64,000 nt of DNA from Bordetella genomosp. 9 (GCF_002119725.1 NZ_CP021109.1:3534001-3598000), one strand, 5' to 3'; numbered from the stretch's first letter, positions 27,678 through 38,788 are shown. Notes: generated from the letters alone by a model not told the origin. Translations and numbers: made by a program.

Positions 27678-29036
27678 ATGATTACGGAAACCATAAAAAA
27701 ATTCGTCGCCCGGTTGTTCCCAACGCGCGGCCCGCAGCGTATTCCCAGAGAGCGCCACGGCATCGATCGCCGCAACGTTTCGCGGCACGCCATCAAGGTG
27801 TGCGAGGTCCTGCGCCAGGCCGGCTATGAAGCCTATATCGTCGGCGGCGCCGTACGCGACCTGATCGTCGGGATCGAACCCAAGGATTTCGACGTCGCCA
27901 CCAATGCGACGCCGGAAGAAATCCGGCCGCTGTTCCGGCGCGCCCGCATCATCGGCCGGCGCTTCCAGCTCGTGCACGTGGTGTTCGGACAGGAAATCAT
28001 CGAAACGTCGACCTTCCGCGCGCTGGCGACCGCGGACCAGGAAACCGACGAGCATGGACGCATCCTGCGCGACAACGTGTTCGGCAGCCAGGAAGAAGAC
28101 GCGGCCCGCCGCGACTTCACCCTGAACGCGCTGTACTACGATCCGCTCACCGAGGAAGTCATCGACTATCACAACGGCGTGGCGGACCTGAAGAAGCGGG
28201 TCGTGCGCATGATCGGCGACCCCTTGCAGCGGTACCGCGAAGATCCGGTCCGCATGCTGCGCGCGGTGCGGTTCGCCGCCAAGCTGAACGGCACCATCGA
28301 TCCCGCCACGCGCGAGCCCATTCGGGGCATGGCAAGCCTGATCGAAAACGTGCCGGCCTCGCGCCTGTTCGACGAAATGCTCAAGCTGCTCACCTGCGGC
28401 CATGCGATGGACTGTCTGCGGCAGCTGCGCGCGGAGGGCCTGCACCACGGCGTGCTCCCGCTGCTGGACGTGGTGCTGGAACAACCCCAGGGCGAGCAGT
28501 TCGTCGAACTGGCGCTGGAACGCACCGACGCCCGCGTGCGCGCGGGCAAGTCGATCAGCCCGAGCTTCCTGTTCGCCTCGCTGCTGTGGCAGCAGGTGGA
28601 GGTGCGCTGGCGCGAGCTGTGCAAACAGGGCGAGCACACCATTCCCGCGCTGATCCAGGCCGCCGATTCGGTGCTGGACGAGCAGACCGAAAAACTGGCC
28701 ATCCAGCGGCGGTTCTCGGCCGACATGCGCGAGATCTGGTTCATGCAGCCGCGCTTCGAGCGCCGCGCCGGCAAGACGATCTACCGCATGCTGGAACAGC
28801 CGCGTTTCCGCGCGGCCTGCGACTTCCTGCAACTGCGCGCGGCCGCCGGCGAGTTCGACAGCGTGCTGGCGCAATGGTGGATGGACCTGGCCAACGCCGA
28901 CGACATCACCCGCGCGCAGATGATCGACGAAGTCTCGCGCTCGCCGCGCGCCAAGGGCGAAGACGCCCCGGCGCGCCGCCGTCGCTCGCGCCGCCGTCCC
29001 AATCCGGCGGCCATGGCGCAAAGCCACACGGAATAG
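27678..29036 (+). CDS. pcnB: Poly(A) polymerase I
   Basis: Adds 3' poly(A) tails that promote RNA decay. The 452-residue protein starts MITETIKKFVARLFP. The class II nucleotidyltransferase core follows: GGAVRD at 56-61, the catalytic D70-F-D72, RRFQLVHVVF, EDAARRDFTLNALYY and RYREDPVRMLRAVRFAAKL. A C-terminal basic tail ([12 protein letters not shown]) is typical of PcnB and separates it from CCA-adding enzymes. folK follows after about 20 bases; the pcnB-folK pair is common in proteobacteria. Confidence 0.95.
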   Translation: MITETIKKFVARLFPTRGPQRIPRERHGIDRRNVSRHAIKVCEVLRQAGYEAYIVGGAVRDLIVGIEPKDFDVATNATPEEIRPLFRRARIIGRRFQLVHVVFGQEIIETSTFRALATADQETDEHGRILRDNVFGSQEEDAARRDFTLNALYYDPLTEEVIDYHNGVADLKKRVVRMIGDPLQRYREDPVRMLRAVRFAAKLNGTIDPATREPIRGMASLIENVPASRLFDEMLKLLTCGHAMDCLRQLRAEGLHHGVLPLLDVVLEQPQGEQFVELALERTDARVRAGKSISPSFLFASLLWQQVEVRWRELCKQGEHTIPALIQAADSVLDEQTEKLAIQRRFSADMREIWFMQPRFERRAGKTIYRMLEQPRFRAACDFLQLRAAAGEFDSVLAQWWMDLANADDITRAQMIDEVSRSPRAKGEDAPARRRRSRRRPNPAAMAQSHTE

Positions 29037-29056
29037 CCGTCAGGCCTGTCGAAACC

Positions 29057-29536
29057 GTGGCCGCCACCGCATACCTGGGCCTGGGCAGCAACCTGGGCGA
29101 TAGCGCCGCCCAGCTGCGCGCGGCGGTGCAGGAACTGCGCGCCACCGCAGGCGTGCTCGCCTGCGAGACCTCGCCCTTCTACCGCTCGGATCCGGTGGAT
29201 GCCGCCGGGCCGGATTTCGTCAATGCAGTCGCCCGCATTGAAACGACACTCGAGCCGCTCGCCCTGCTCGACGCGCTGCAAGCCATCGAGCTCGCGCATG
29301 GGCGTATGCGCCCGTACCGCAACGCGCCGCGCACGCTGGACATCGACCTGCTGCTCTACGACGCCCTGCGGCTGTCGTCTCCGCGCCTGACGCTGCCGCA
29401 TCCGCGCATGCGCGAACGCGCCTTCGTGCTCATGCCGCTGCGCGATCTGGCGCCCGATCTGCGCCTGGACGGCAAGACGCTGGACGAACTGCTCGCGTGC
29501 TGCGCCGGGCAATCGATCGAACGCCTGCCGGAATAG
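29057..29536 (+). CDS. folK: 2-amino-4-hydroxy-6-hydroxymethyldihydropteridine pyrophosphokinase
   Basis: HPPK of folate synthesis, transferring pyrophosphate from ATP to the pterin. The 159-residue product has the N-terminal AYLGLGSNLGD, the SPFYRSDPVD strand, QAIELAHGRMR, RTLDIDLLLYD (the metal-binding Asp pair) and LPHPRMRERAFVL. No ATG fits, and GTG 29057 gives the family start. The ribosome binding site is weak. Probably cotranscribed with pcnB. A hairpin at 29569 follows. Confidence 0.93.
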   Translation: MAATAYLGLGSNLGDSAAQLRAAVQELRATAGVLACETSPFYRSDPVDAAGPDFVNAVARIETTLEPLALLDALQAIELAHGRMRPYRNAPRTLDIDLLLYDALRLSSPRLTLPHPRMRERAFVLMPLRDLAPDLRLDGKTLDELLACCAGQSIERLPE

Positions 29537-29568
29537 CGGGCCCCGGCAAAACGGCATCCCGCAGATGC

Positions 29569-29602
29569 AAAAAAGCCCGCCGGGCGGACCTGGCGGGCTT
29601 TC
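29569..29602. terminator. Bidirectional terminator between folK and fumA
   Basis: AAAGCCCGCC (29572-29581) pairs with GGCGGGCTTT (29592-29601). The A-run on the left gives a six-T tail on the minus strand, after the class I fumarase gene. The plus strand ends CTTT, after folK. Confidence 0.8.
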
Positions 29603-29651
29603 GGGAAGCGTCCATCGCGGCATGCGCAACACCCGCGACAGGGACGACCGA

Positions 29652-31172
29652 TCAGGCGACGGCGACGGGGATTTTGCCGATCCTGGCCTGCCATTCGCGC
29701 GGGCCGGTCATGTGCACGGACGTGCCTTCCGCATCGACCGCAACGGTCACCGGCATGTCCTTGACCTCGAACTCGTAGATGGCTTCCATGCCCAGGTCCT
29801 CGAATGCCAGCACCTTGGCGGCGCGGATGGCCTTGGACACCAGGTAGGCCGCGCCGCCCACCGCCATCAGGTACGCCGACTTGTGCTTGCGGATCGCCTC
29901 GATGGCGACGGGGCCGCGCTCGGACTTGCCGATCATGGCGATCAGGCCGGTCTTTTCGAGCATCATGTCGGTGAACTTGTCCATGCGGGTGGCCGTGGTG
30001 GGGCCGGCCGGGCCGACGACTTCATCGCGCACGGGGTCGACCGGACCCACGTAGTAGATGACGCGGTTGCGGAAGTCCACGGGCAGCGGCTCGCCCTTGG
30101 CAAGCATGTCCTGGATGCGCTTGTGCGCGGCGTCGCGGCCGGTCAGCATCTTGCCCGACAGCAGCAGCGTCTGGCCCGGCTTCCAGCTCGCGACTTCTTC
30201 CTTCGTCAGCGTATCCAGGTTGACCTGTTTGGACTTGTTGTAGTCCGGCGCCCAGCGCACTTCCGGCCACTCGGAAAGCGAAGGCGGCGTCAGGTGAGCC
30301 GGGCCGCTGCCGTCCAGCTCGAAGTGGGCATGGCGGGTGGCCGCGCAGTTCGGGATCATGGCCACCGGCAGCGATGCCGCGTGCGTGGGGTAGGTGGCGA
30401 TCTTGATATCGAGCACCGTGGTCAGGCCGCCGAGGCCCTGCGCGCCGATGCCCAGCGCATTCACTTTTTCGTAGAGCTCGATGCGCAGTTCCTCGAGCTT
30501 GTTCTGCGGGCCACGCTGCAGCAGCTCGTACATGTCGATATCGTCCATCAGCGATTGCTTGGCCATCAGCATGGCCTTTTCCGCCGTGCCGCCCACGCCG
30601 ATGCCCAGCATGCCGGGCGGGCACCAGCCGGCGCCCATGGTCGGCACGGTCTTCAGCACCCAATCGACCAGCGAGTCGCTGGGGTTGAGCATGGCGAACT
30701 TGGACTTGTTCTCCGAACCGCCGCCCTTGGATGCCAGTTGCACGTCGACCTTGTCGCCCGGGACCAGTTCGACGTTGACGATACAGGGCGTGTTGTCCTT
30801 GGTGTTGCGGCGGGCGAACAGCGGATCGGCCAGCACCGAGGCGCGCAGCGGGTTGTCGGGATGGGTATAGCCGCGGCGCACGCCTTCGTCACACAGTTCC
30901 TGCAGGCTGCGCGAGGTTTCGAACCGCACGTTCATGCCGATCTTCAGGAAGACGTTGACGATGCCGGTATCCTGGCACAGCGGCCGCTTGCCTTCGGCGC
31001 ACATGCGCGAATTGGTCAGGATCTGCGCAATGGCGTCGCGGGCGGCCGGGCTTTCCTCGCGCTCGTAGGCGCGCGCCAGGTGGCGGATATAGTCCACCGG
31101 ATGGTAGTAGCTGATGAACTGGATCCCATCCGCGATGGACTGGATGAAGTCTTCTTCCTTGATGATGGTCAT
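29652..31172 (-). CDS. fumA: Fumarate hydratase class I (iron-sulfur)
   Basis: [4Fe-4S] fumarase of the TCA cycle. The 506-residue protein combines the alpha and beta parts of class I hydro-lyases in one chain. Likely cluster ligands are C66 (PLCQDTG), C184 (GWCPPGM) and C276 (PNCAATRH). The C-terminal domain has GPTTATRMDKFTDMMLEKTG and DLGMEAIYEFEV. ATG 31172 follows the family start; the upstream frame is not conserved. It lies downstream of the enoyl-CoA hydratase gene, from which it is separated by 109 bases. Together with fumC it gives two isoenzymes. Confidence 0.95.
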   Translation of the reverse strand: MTIIKEEDFIQSIADGIQFISYYHPVDYIRHLARAYEREESPAARDAIAQILTNSRMCAEGKRPLCQDTGIVNVFLKIGMNVRFETSRSLQELCDEGVRRGYTHPDNPLRASVLADPLFARRNTKDNTPCIVNVELVPGDKVDVQLASKGGGSENKSKFAMLNPSDSLVDWVLKTVPTMGAGWCPPGMLGIGVGGTAEKAMLMAKQSLMDDIDMYELLQRGPQNKLEELRIELYEKVNALGIGAQGLGGLTTVLDIKIATYPTHAASLPVAMIPNCAATRHAHFELDGSGPAHLTPPSLSEWPEVRWAPDYNKSKQVNLDTLTKEEVASWKPGQTLLLSGKMLTGRDAAHKRIQDMLAKGEPLPVDFRNRVIYYVGPVDPVRDEVVGPAGPTTATRMDKFTDMMLEKTGLIAMIGKSERGPVAIEAIRKHKSAYLMAVGGAAYLVSKAIRAAKVLAFEDLGMEAIYEFEVKDMPVTVAVDAEGTSVHMTGPREWQARIGKIPVAVA

Positions 31173-31281
31173 GACGTACTTGCGGTAAGGGGCCGGAATC
31201 GGCCGAAGCCTGCGCAAAGCGCGGCCGGGATAAAAGGCGGCGGCATGCGGGTAGCGGGATACCCGGGCCGCCGGACGGCAA

Positions 31282-32049
31282 TCATTTTCCTTGCCAGACG
31301 GGCTTGCGCTTCTCCGCGAAGGCGGTCGCGCCCTCCTTGGCGTCTGCGGACGTGAATATATGCGCAATCAAGGGGCGCTGGCGATCGAACATGCCCGCCT
31401 GCTCCCAATCGACGGCCTGCGAGACGATGCGCTTGGCGGTCTGCACGGCCAGCGGACCGTTCTCCACGATGGTGCGCGCCAGCGCCATGGCGCCTTCCAG
31501 CGCCTGGCCTGGCTCGGTCAGCCGGTTCACCAGGCCGTAAGCGTGGGCGCGCTCGGCGCTCAGCATGTCTCCGGTCAGGATCGCTTCCATGGCGATGTGG
31601 TAGGGCAGCCGGCGCGGCAGGCGCAGCATCCCGCCGGAACCGGCGACCAGCCCGCGCTTGACTTCGGGCAGGCCGAAATTGGCGTTGCGCGCCGCCACGA
31701 TCAGGTCGCAGGCCAGCGCCATCTCGAAGCCGCCCGCCAGCGCGTAGCCCTCCACCGCCGCGATCAGCGGTTTTTGCGGGGGCGCCTCGTTCAGGCCGGC
31801 GAAGCCACGGCCCGGAATCAGGGGCCGCTCGCCGCTCTGGGCGAAGGCCTTCAGGTCCATGCCGGACGAAAAGGTCTGGTTGCCGCCCGTCAGGATGCCG
31901 ATGCGCACGGCGGGATTGTTGTCCAGTTCGTCCAACGCGGCCGCCATGGCCTGCGCGGCAGCCAGGTTGATGGCGTTGCGGGCTTCCGGACGGTTGATGG
32001 TGATGATCTGGATACCGTCGGTCTGGGTCACCTCGATCAGGTCGGCCAT
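31282..32049 (-). CDS. Enoyl-CoA hydratase/isomerase family protein
   Basis: Crotonase-fold enzyme of 255 residues acting on acyl-CoA thioesters. Oxyanion-hole segments are [10 protein letters not shown] and [19 protein letters not shown]. The second active-site region [20 protein letters not shown] lacks the usual GxTQ pattern of broad enoyl-CoA hydratases but keeps Glu in LPEV. The C-terminal [12 protein letters not shown] is the standard end. The exact reaction (hydratase or isomerase) is open. It is divergent from glyQ. Confidence 0.88.
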   Translation of the reverse strand: MADLIEVTQTDGIQIITINRPEARNAINLAAAQAMAAALDELDNNPAVRIGILTGGNQTFSSGMDLKAFAQSGERPLIPGRGFAGLNEAPPQKPLIAAVEGYALAGGFEMALACDLIVAARNANFGLPEVKRGLVAGSGGMLRLPRRLPYHIAMEAILTGDMLSAERAHAYGLVNRLTEPGQALEGAMALARTIVENGPLAVQTAKRIVSQAVDWEQAGMFDRQRPLIAHIFTSADAKEGATAFAEKRKPVWQGK

Positions 32050-32215
32050 GCCTTGTTCCTCCTTCCAATGGGGCGCGCGCGCCCGGCCGGGCCGCCGCGC
32101 GCGCGGAAATCGAATGATACGACCAACGCGCGGCCGCTCCGCGGCCGTCCATCCCCCGGCTCCAGTAAAATGCCGGGTTTCTCATCGCATGCCCAGCGGC
32201 GGTTCCCCAGCACTC

Positions 32216-33123
<908 letters not shown>

Positions 33124-33127
<4 letters not shown>

Positions 33128-35256
33128 GCGACATCCGCCCGCTGCTGGTCGAACTGCTGACCGAAGAACTTCCGCCCAAGGCGCTGCGCCGGCTGGGCGA
33201 CGCCTTTGCCGAAGGCATCCGCCAGGGATTGGCGTCGCGCAACCTGCTGGCCCAGGATTGCCGCGTACAGCCGTACGCCACGCCGCGCCGGCTGGCCGTC
33301 CACCTGTCCGCCGTCCGCGCCCAGGCGCCCGACCAGGAATTCGCCGAGAAGCTGATGCCCGTCAAGGTCGGCCTGGACGCCGACGGCCGCGCCACGCCCG
33401 CCCTGCTGAAAAAGCTGGCGGCCAAGGGCCTGGACAACGTGGACGTTGCCGCGCTGGCGCGCGAATCGGACGGCAAGCAGGATTACCTGGTGGCGCGCGG
33501 AACCGCGCCGGGCGCCAGCCTGGCCGCCGGCCTCCAGGCAGCGCTGGACGCAGCGCTTGACGGACTGCCCATTCCGAAGGTCATGAGCTATCAGCTGGCC
33601 GATGGCGTGACCACCGTCAAGTTCGTGCGCCCCGCGCATGGACTGGTGGCCTTGTTCGGCGCCGATGTGGTCGATGTCTCGGCCCTCGGACTCACGGCGG
33701 GACGCCAGACCCTGGGGCACCGCTTCATGAGCAACGCCCCCATCGTGCTGCGCGACGCCGACGCCTATGCAAGCCAACTGGCAGAGGCCGGTCGTGTGAT
33801 CGCCGGCTTCGACGCGCGCCGCGACGATATCGCCCGGCAGCTCGACACCCACGCGCGCCAGTTGGGCGCCACGCTGGGCGATGATCCCGAAGTGCCCGCG
33901 CTGCTGGAAGAAGTCACGGCCCTGGTCGAGCATCCCACCGTCTATGTCGGTGAGTTCGAGCCGCGTTTCCTGGAAGTTCCGCAGGAATGCCTGATCCTGA
34001 CGATGCGGCTCAACCAGAAGTACTTTCCGCTGTTCAACCCGGAAACCGGCAAGTTGACGCATCGCTTCCTGATCGTCAGCAATATGCAGGTGGCCGATCC
34101 GGTCAACATCGTGGAAGGCAACCAGCGCGTGGTGCGGCCCCGTCTGGCCGACGCGCAGTTCTTCTTCGAAACCGACCGCAAGACGCCGCTGGCCGAGCGC
34201 GTGCCGCAGTTGGGCAGCATCGTCTATCACAACAAACTCGGCACCCAGCTGGAACGCGTGGAGCGCGTGCGCGCCGTGGCGCGCGGCGTGGCGCAGGCGC
34301 TCGGCGCGGACGCGCAGGCCGCGGACCGTGCAGCGCTTCTTGCCAAGGCCGACCTGGGCACGCAGATGGTGGGCGAATTCCCCGAACTGCAAGGGATCAT
34401 GGGGGCTTACTATGCCCAGGCGGACGGCGAGCCCGCCGACGTGGTCCGCGCCCTGCGCGACCAATACCGAAACCGCCTGGACGCGCCGGTGGACCGCGAC
34501 GGACTCACGGCGGCGGCGCTTTTCATCGCCGAACGGGCCGAGACCCTGGTGGGCATCTGGAGCATCGGGCTCGCGCCCACGGGTGAACGCGATCCCTTCG
34601 GGCTGCGCCGCGCCGCGCTGGGCCTGATCAGCGCCTTCGAGCAGCTCGCTGCGGGCGAATGGCTCAAGCCGAGCGAGAACGGTCCGCTCACGCAGGATGG
34701 CCTGCTGCGGCTGGCGGCGGACAGCTTCGGGCCGGGGCGCATCGGCGATGCGGCGCTGGACGAGGTTCGCGCCTTCATCTACGAGCGCTATCGCAATCAG
34801 TTGGCATCGGACTACGACCGTAATGCCGTGGACGCGGTCATCGCGCTGGCTCCCCCGCTGCACCAGGTTGCCGCGCGCGTGCGTGCGGTCACCGCTTTCG
34901 GCGGCCTGCCGGAAGCCGCCAGCCTTGCGGCTGCCAACAAGCGGGTGGGCAACCTGCTGAAGAAGGCCGAAGGCGACATCGGCACGGTCGACCCGGCCCG
35001 GTTGCAGGAGCCGGCCGAACGCGCGCTTGCGCAGGCCATCGAAGCACTGAGCCCGCGCGCCCAGGCGCAATTCGACGCCGGCGACTTCGCGGGCAGCCTG
35101 CGCACGCTGGCGCAGGCGCGCGAGCCGGTGGATGCGTTTTTCGCGGACGTCATGGTGATGGCCGACGATCCGGCCGTGCGGGCGAACCGCCTGGCCCTGC
35201 TGGGGCAGCTCCATGGCCTGATGAACAAGGTCGCCGACATCTCGCGGCTGGCGTAG
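33124..35256 (+). CDS. glyS: Glycyl-tRNA synthetase beta subunit
   Basis: Beta subunit required for tRNA binding in tetrameric GlyRS. The 710-residue protein begins [19 protein letters not shown], has YATPRRLAV, the HD-like central domain with [15 protein letters not shown] and [25 protein letters not shown], and an anticodon-binding-like C-terminus ending VADISRLA. The start overlaps glyQ by four bases (ATGA). gmhB follows after 25 bases, so glyQS-gmhB-plsC appear to be one unit. Confidence 0.97.
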
Positions 35257-35281
35257 CCGGCACCAAGGTCTGTCAACACCG

Positions 35282-35827
35282 ATGAAACTGATCATCCTCG
35301 ACCGCGACGGCGTCATCAATCACGACAGCGACGCCTTCGTGAAATCCCCCGACGAATGGGTCGCCCTGCCCGGCTCGATCCAGGCCATCGCGCGCCTGCA
35401 TCAGGCCGGCTGGACGGTGGTCGTCGCGTCGAACCAATCCGGCCTGGGGCGCGGACTTTTCGACATGTCGACGCTCACGGCCATCCACGCCAAAATGCGG
35501 CGCGAGGTGGCCCAGGCGGGCGGCGCGATCGACGCCATTTTCATCTGCCCTCACCTGCCGGAAGAGCAGTGCCGCTGCCGCAAGCCGCTGCCGGGCATGT
35601 ACGAACAGATCGCCGACCGCTACGACGTCGATCTGGCCGGCGTGCCGGCGGTGGGCGATTCGCTGCGCGACCTGCAGGCCTGCGCGGCGATGGGCTGCGC
35701 GCCCTGGCTCGTGAAAACCGGCAACGGGCAAAAGACCATGGCCAGCGGACAGCTGCCTGAAGGCACGCGCGTGGCGGACGACCTGGCAGCGGTCGTCGAC
35801 ATCCTGCTGGAAGACGGGCAGGCATGA
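35282..35827 (+). CDS. gmhB: D-glycero-beta-D-manno-heptose 1,7-bisphosphate 7-phosphatase
   Basis: HAD phosphatase of the ADP-heptose pathway for LPS inner core. The 181-residue protein has LDRDGVINHD (nucleophile D7 and acid D9), VVASNQSGLGRG, the structural zinc site C89-x-H91 ... C97-x-C99, and VGDSLRDLQAC. Such small, capless HAD proteins with the zinc loop are GmhB-like. It overlaps plsC by four bases. Its place beside glyS and plsC is common in betaproteobacteria. Confidence 0.92.
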   Translation: MKLIILDRDGVINHDSDAFVKSPDEWVALPGSIQAIARLHQAGWTVVVASNQSGLGRGLFDMSTLTAIHAKMRREVAQAGGAIDAIFICPHLPEEQCRCRKPLPGMYEQIADRYDVDLAGVPAVGDSLRDLQACAAMGCAPWLVKTGNGQKTMASGQLPEGTRVADDLAAVVDILLEDGQA

Positions 35828-36597
35828 AGGCGATCCTGTTTTTGCGGTCCCTGCTTTATGCGATTTTCCTGGCCGTCACGGTCATTCCTTACGCCATCGC
35901 GTGCCTGCTGTGGGCGCCGCTGCCGCTGCATTGGCGATATCGGCTCACGGTCGGCTGGCCGCGGCTGGCGATCTGGGGCGCCCGTGTCATATGCGGCATA
36001 CGGTGGCAGGTGCGCGGCTGGGAGAACCTGCCCGATGGCCCGGCCATCCTGCTGTCCAAGCACCAGTCGGCGTGGGAAACGCTGTGCTTTCCGGCCCATA
36101 TGCCGCGCGAAGTCTGCTTCGTGTACAAGCGCGAATTGCACTGGGTGCCGTTCTTCGGCTGGGGCCTGGCGTTGCTGCGCATGATTCCGATCGATCGCAG
36201 CAAGGGGCGGGACGCTTTCGAACAAGTCGTGCGCAATGGTCAGCGCCGGCTGAACGAGGGCCGTTGGCCGCTGCTGTTCCCCGAAGGCACCCGTATCGCG
36301 CCAGGCAAGACGGCACGGTTCAAGCTCGGGGGCGCGCTGCTGGCATCGCGTACCGGTGCGATCGTCATTCCCATCGCGCATAACGCTGGCGAATGCTGGC
36401 CGCGCAACGCCTTCGTGAAGCGGCCCGGCATGATCACTGTGTCCATCGGGCCCGCGATAGAATCGCAAGGCAAAACCCCTGAGGATCTGAACCGCGAGGT
36501 TCAGGACTGGATCGAAGGCGAGATGCGTCGCCTCAACCCGGAAAGGTATGGCTCGGAATCACCAGCTGGAACTGCTGTTCGACGCGCCGCCCGCTGA
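35824..36597 (+). CDS. plsC: 1-acylglycerol-3-phosphate O-acyltransferase family protein
   Basis: Membrane-bound acyltransferase for phosphatidate synthesis or lysophospholipid remodelling. The 257-residue protein has one or two N-terminal membrane helices (about residues 8-32). The catalytic box is H80-QSAW-E85, an HX4E version of the usual HX4D. The FPEGTR motif is at 152-157, and PIAHNAG is also present. The HX4E form occurs in the HdtS-like branch. The start overlaps gmhB and the end overlaps the next gene by 50 bases. Confidence 0.9.
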   Translation: MKAILFLRSLLYAIFLAVTVIPYAIACLLWAPLPLHWRYRLTVGWPRLAIWGARVICGIRWQVRGWENLPDGPAILLSKHQSAWETLCFPAHMPREVCFVYKRELHWVPFFGWGLALLRMIPIDRSKGRDAFEQVVRNGQRRLNEGRWPLLFPEGTRIAPGKTARFKLGGALLASRTGAIVIPIAHNAGECWPRNAFVKRPGMITVSIGPAIESQGKTPEDLNREVQDWIEGEMRRLNPERYGSESPAGTAVRRAAR

Positions 36598-37615
36598 CGC
36601 CGGCGGGGGCGCCCCCGGGTTTTCCCCTTCGCATACCCTTCCGTCTTCCGACGACCGCACCTTCGCTCCAGCGGGCGGCGCGCACGATGCCGCCAGCCCC
36701 GAACGCCCCGCGACAGATCGCGGACGCGACGCGCCGCAAGACGGCCCGTCACCGGCCAAGGAAAGCGGCCCCGAAACGGACCAAGGCCGGGACGCCGGCG
36801 ATCGCTTCGACCTGCGTCCATCCGCATCGTCTCGCGCCATCCCCACACCCTGCCCCGCCAGCCTGCCGCCCAACGCCAGATGGCGCATCGTTCAAACGCC
36901 GCAGCAGTCCATCGGCTTCGTGCTGCTGCGTTCCCGCCGCCGCACCATCGGCTTCGTCGTCAGCGACGACGGCCTGCGCGTCACGGCGCCGAACTGGGTG
37001 ACGCTGCGCCAGGTCGATGAAGCCGTCGTCGAAAAAGCGGGCTGGATCCTGGCCAAACTCCGCGACTGGCAACGGCGCCGTGAGCAGCTCGCGATGTCGC
37101 AGACGCAATGGCGCCATGGCGGCGAGCTGCCCTATCTGGGCAAGCGCATTGTCTTGGAGCTGGGTTCCGGCGAACGGCACGCGAGTCTGGCGGGCAACGC
37201 CGACGCGCCGCGCGACGGGGACATCCTCAGACTGGCCCTGCCGGCCAACGCGGAATCGTCGCGCATCCGGGACGCCGCGCAGGCGTGGCTGCAGCAGCGG
37301 GCGGGCGTGTGGTTCGGGGCGCGCCTGGCGCACTTTCTCCAGGCCAGCGGGCTGAAGATACGCCGCTGGCGTTTGTCCTCGGCTGCGACGCGCTGGGGCT
37401 CGTGCACCAGCGACGGCAACATCATGCTGAACTGGCGCTTGATCCATTTCGCGCCGTCGATCATCGATTACGTGATCGCCCATGAGCTGGCGCATCTGCG
37501 CGAGATGAACCACAGCCCGAATTTCTGGACCGAAGTTGGCCAGATCCTGCCCGATTACGAAAAGGCCCGCGAGGTCCTGCGGCGGCACGACCCGGCCATG
37601 CTGCCGCAGTTCTGA
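36548..37615 (+). CDS. YgjP-like zinc metallopeptidase domain protein (DUF45)
   Basis: A 355-residue protein. The first ~105 residues are Pro/Ala/Asp-rich and probably disordered. The C-terminal ~240 residues are a DUF45/YgjP (WLM/SprT-like) domain with the zinc site H312-E-L-A-H316 and third ligand H322 in REMNHSPNFW. Earlier markers are SRRRTIGFVV, RRWRLSSAATRWGSC, and NWRLIHFAPSIIDYV. ATG 36548 lies inside plsC; a later start would remove only the disordered part. The substrate is unknown. It is convergent with the Bug gene at 37622, only 6 bases away. Confidence 0.85.
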   Translation: MARNHQLELLFDAPPADAGGGAPGFSPSHTLPSSDDRTFAPAGGAHDAASPERPATDRGRDAPQDGPSPAKESGPETDQGRDAGDRFDLRPSASSRAIPTPCPASLPPNARWRIVQTPQQSIGFVLLRSRRRTIGFVVSDDGLRVTAPNWVTLRQVDEAVVEKAGWILAKLRDWQRRREQLAMSQTQWRHGGELPYLGKRIVLELGSGERHASLAGNADAPRDGDILRLALPANAESSRIRDAAQAWLQQRAGVWFGARLAHFLQASGLKIRRWRLSSAATRWGSCTSDGNIMLNWRLIHFAPSIIDYVIAHELAHLREMNHSPNFWTEVGQILPDYEKAREVLRRHDPAMLPQF

Positions 37616-37621
37616 CGACGG

Positions 37622-38611
37622 TCAATGCAGGGGCTTGATGTTGCGCTGCTCGAGCAGCGCGGTCCATCGCTTCGTTTCTTCAGCGATCACATTGGCAAAC
37701 GCGCTGGGCTCGTTTGGCTGAGCTGGCATATAGGCACGCTGCGTAAGGGCCTCTCTTACGTCTGCATTCGCCAATAAGACGTTGACTGCACGGTTGAGGC
37801 GATTGACGGCATGTGCCGGCGTACCCGCGGGTGCCGTCAGCCCGTACCACGCGCCGAGCGCCAGATCGGGGAAGCCGACCTCGCCTATCGTCGGCACGTC
37901 CTTGAGCGACGGAGATCTCCGGTTCGCCATGACCGCAACGGGACGGACGTTCCCCGCCATGATGTGCGGCAGGGTAGACGCCAGCGAAGCGATATAGATA
38001 TCGACCCGACCGCCAATCACGTCTGCAAACGCCCCGGGGCTGGCGCGATAGGGAACGTGCACCATATCGATTTCGGCCTCCTGCTGCAGCAGCTCGCACA
38101 ACAGGTGCTCGGTGGTCCCCGTGCCTGTGGATGCGCATGTCAGCCCGCCTGGATAGGCCTTTGCGAGGGAAACGACATCTTCGACGCTCGTGATCGGCGC
38201 ATGCTTGTCCACGACCATGACGTACGGCGTGGACGCGACCAGCCCGATCGGTACAAGATCGTGGGAGAAGTCATACTTGACCGCCGGATACATGACCTTA
38301 TGGATCGTGTTGGGGCGTCCCGCCAGATACATCGTATAGCCGTCGGGCCTGGTTCTGGCCACCGCCTCTGCGCCAAGATTGCCGCCAGCCCCGGGCCGAT
38401 ATTCGATGATCATCTTCTGTCCGAGGTCGTTCTCCATATGTTGCGCGACCAGCCGCGCCAACACGTCGGCGCTGCCGCCCGGAGGATATCCAACCACCAG
38501 GGTGATTGGCCGTTGAGGGAACGACGCCTCGATATCGGCCCCGAGGGCGCCTATCGGAATCACGGCGCCCAGCAGGGCAATGGCCGCGAGCTCATGTTTG
38601 GAGATGTGCAT
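37622..38611 (-). CDS. Bug/TctC family periplasmic binding protein (same subfamily as island copies)
   Basis: A 329-residue receptor with signal peptide (to about residue 24), FPQRPITLVVGYPPGGSAD, RPGAGGNLGAEAVA and PDGYTMYLAGRPNTIHK. It shares HLLCELLQQE and the terminal RNIKPLH with the island genes at 8052 and 10589, but not with the Bug at 15106. This marks it as a probable relative of the source of the island copies. CGGAGG precedes the ATG. Composition is slightly lower in GC than the neighbours. No transporter genes are adjacent. Confidence 0.9.
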   Translation of the reverse strand: MHISKHELAAIALLGAVIPIGALGADIEASFPQRPITLVVGYPPGGSADVLARLVAQHMENDLGQKMIIEYRPGAGGNLGAEAVARTRPDGYTMYLAGRPNTIHKVMYPAVKYDFSHDLVPIGLVASTPYVMVVDKHAPITSVEDVVSLAKAYPGGLTCASTGTGTTEHLLCELLQQEAEIDMVHVPYRASPGAFADVIGGRVDIYIASLASTLPHIMAGNVRPVAVMANRRSPSLKDVPTIGEVGFPDLALGAWYGLTAPAGTPAHAVNRLNRAVNVLLANADVREALTQRAYMPAQPNEPSAFANVIAEETKRWTALLEQRNIKPLH

Positions 38612-38788
38612 GTTGCCTCCGTCCGGTCCGAAGTCGATAAAGTTTCGAACAACCTGTTGCGGGCGGATGGGTGTTCCATAGGCGCGTCTAGTTCCGCTTC
38701 TCGATCCTTACAGAAGCGAGCCGCACTTGTGGCCGTACTGCTGGATTCAAGCGCACCCCCTTGGCGACTTGCGTCTCCCGCGCGATCT

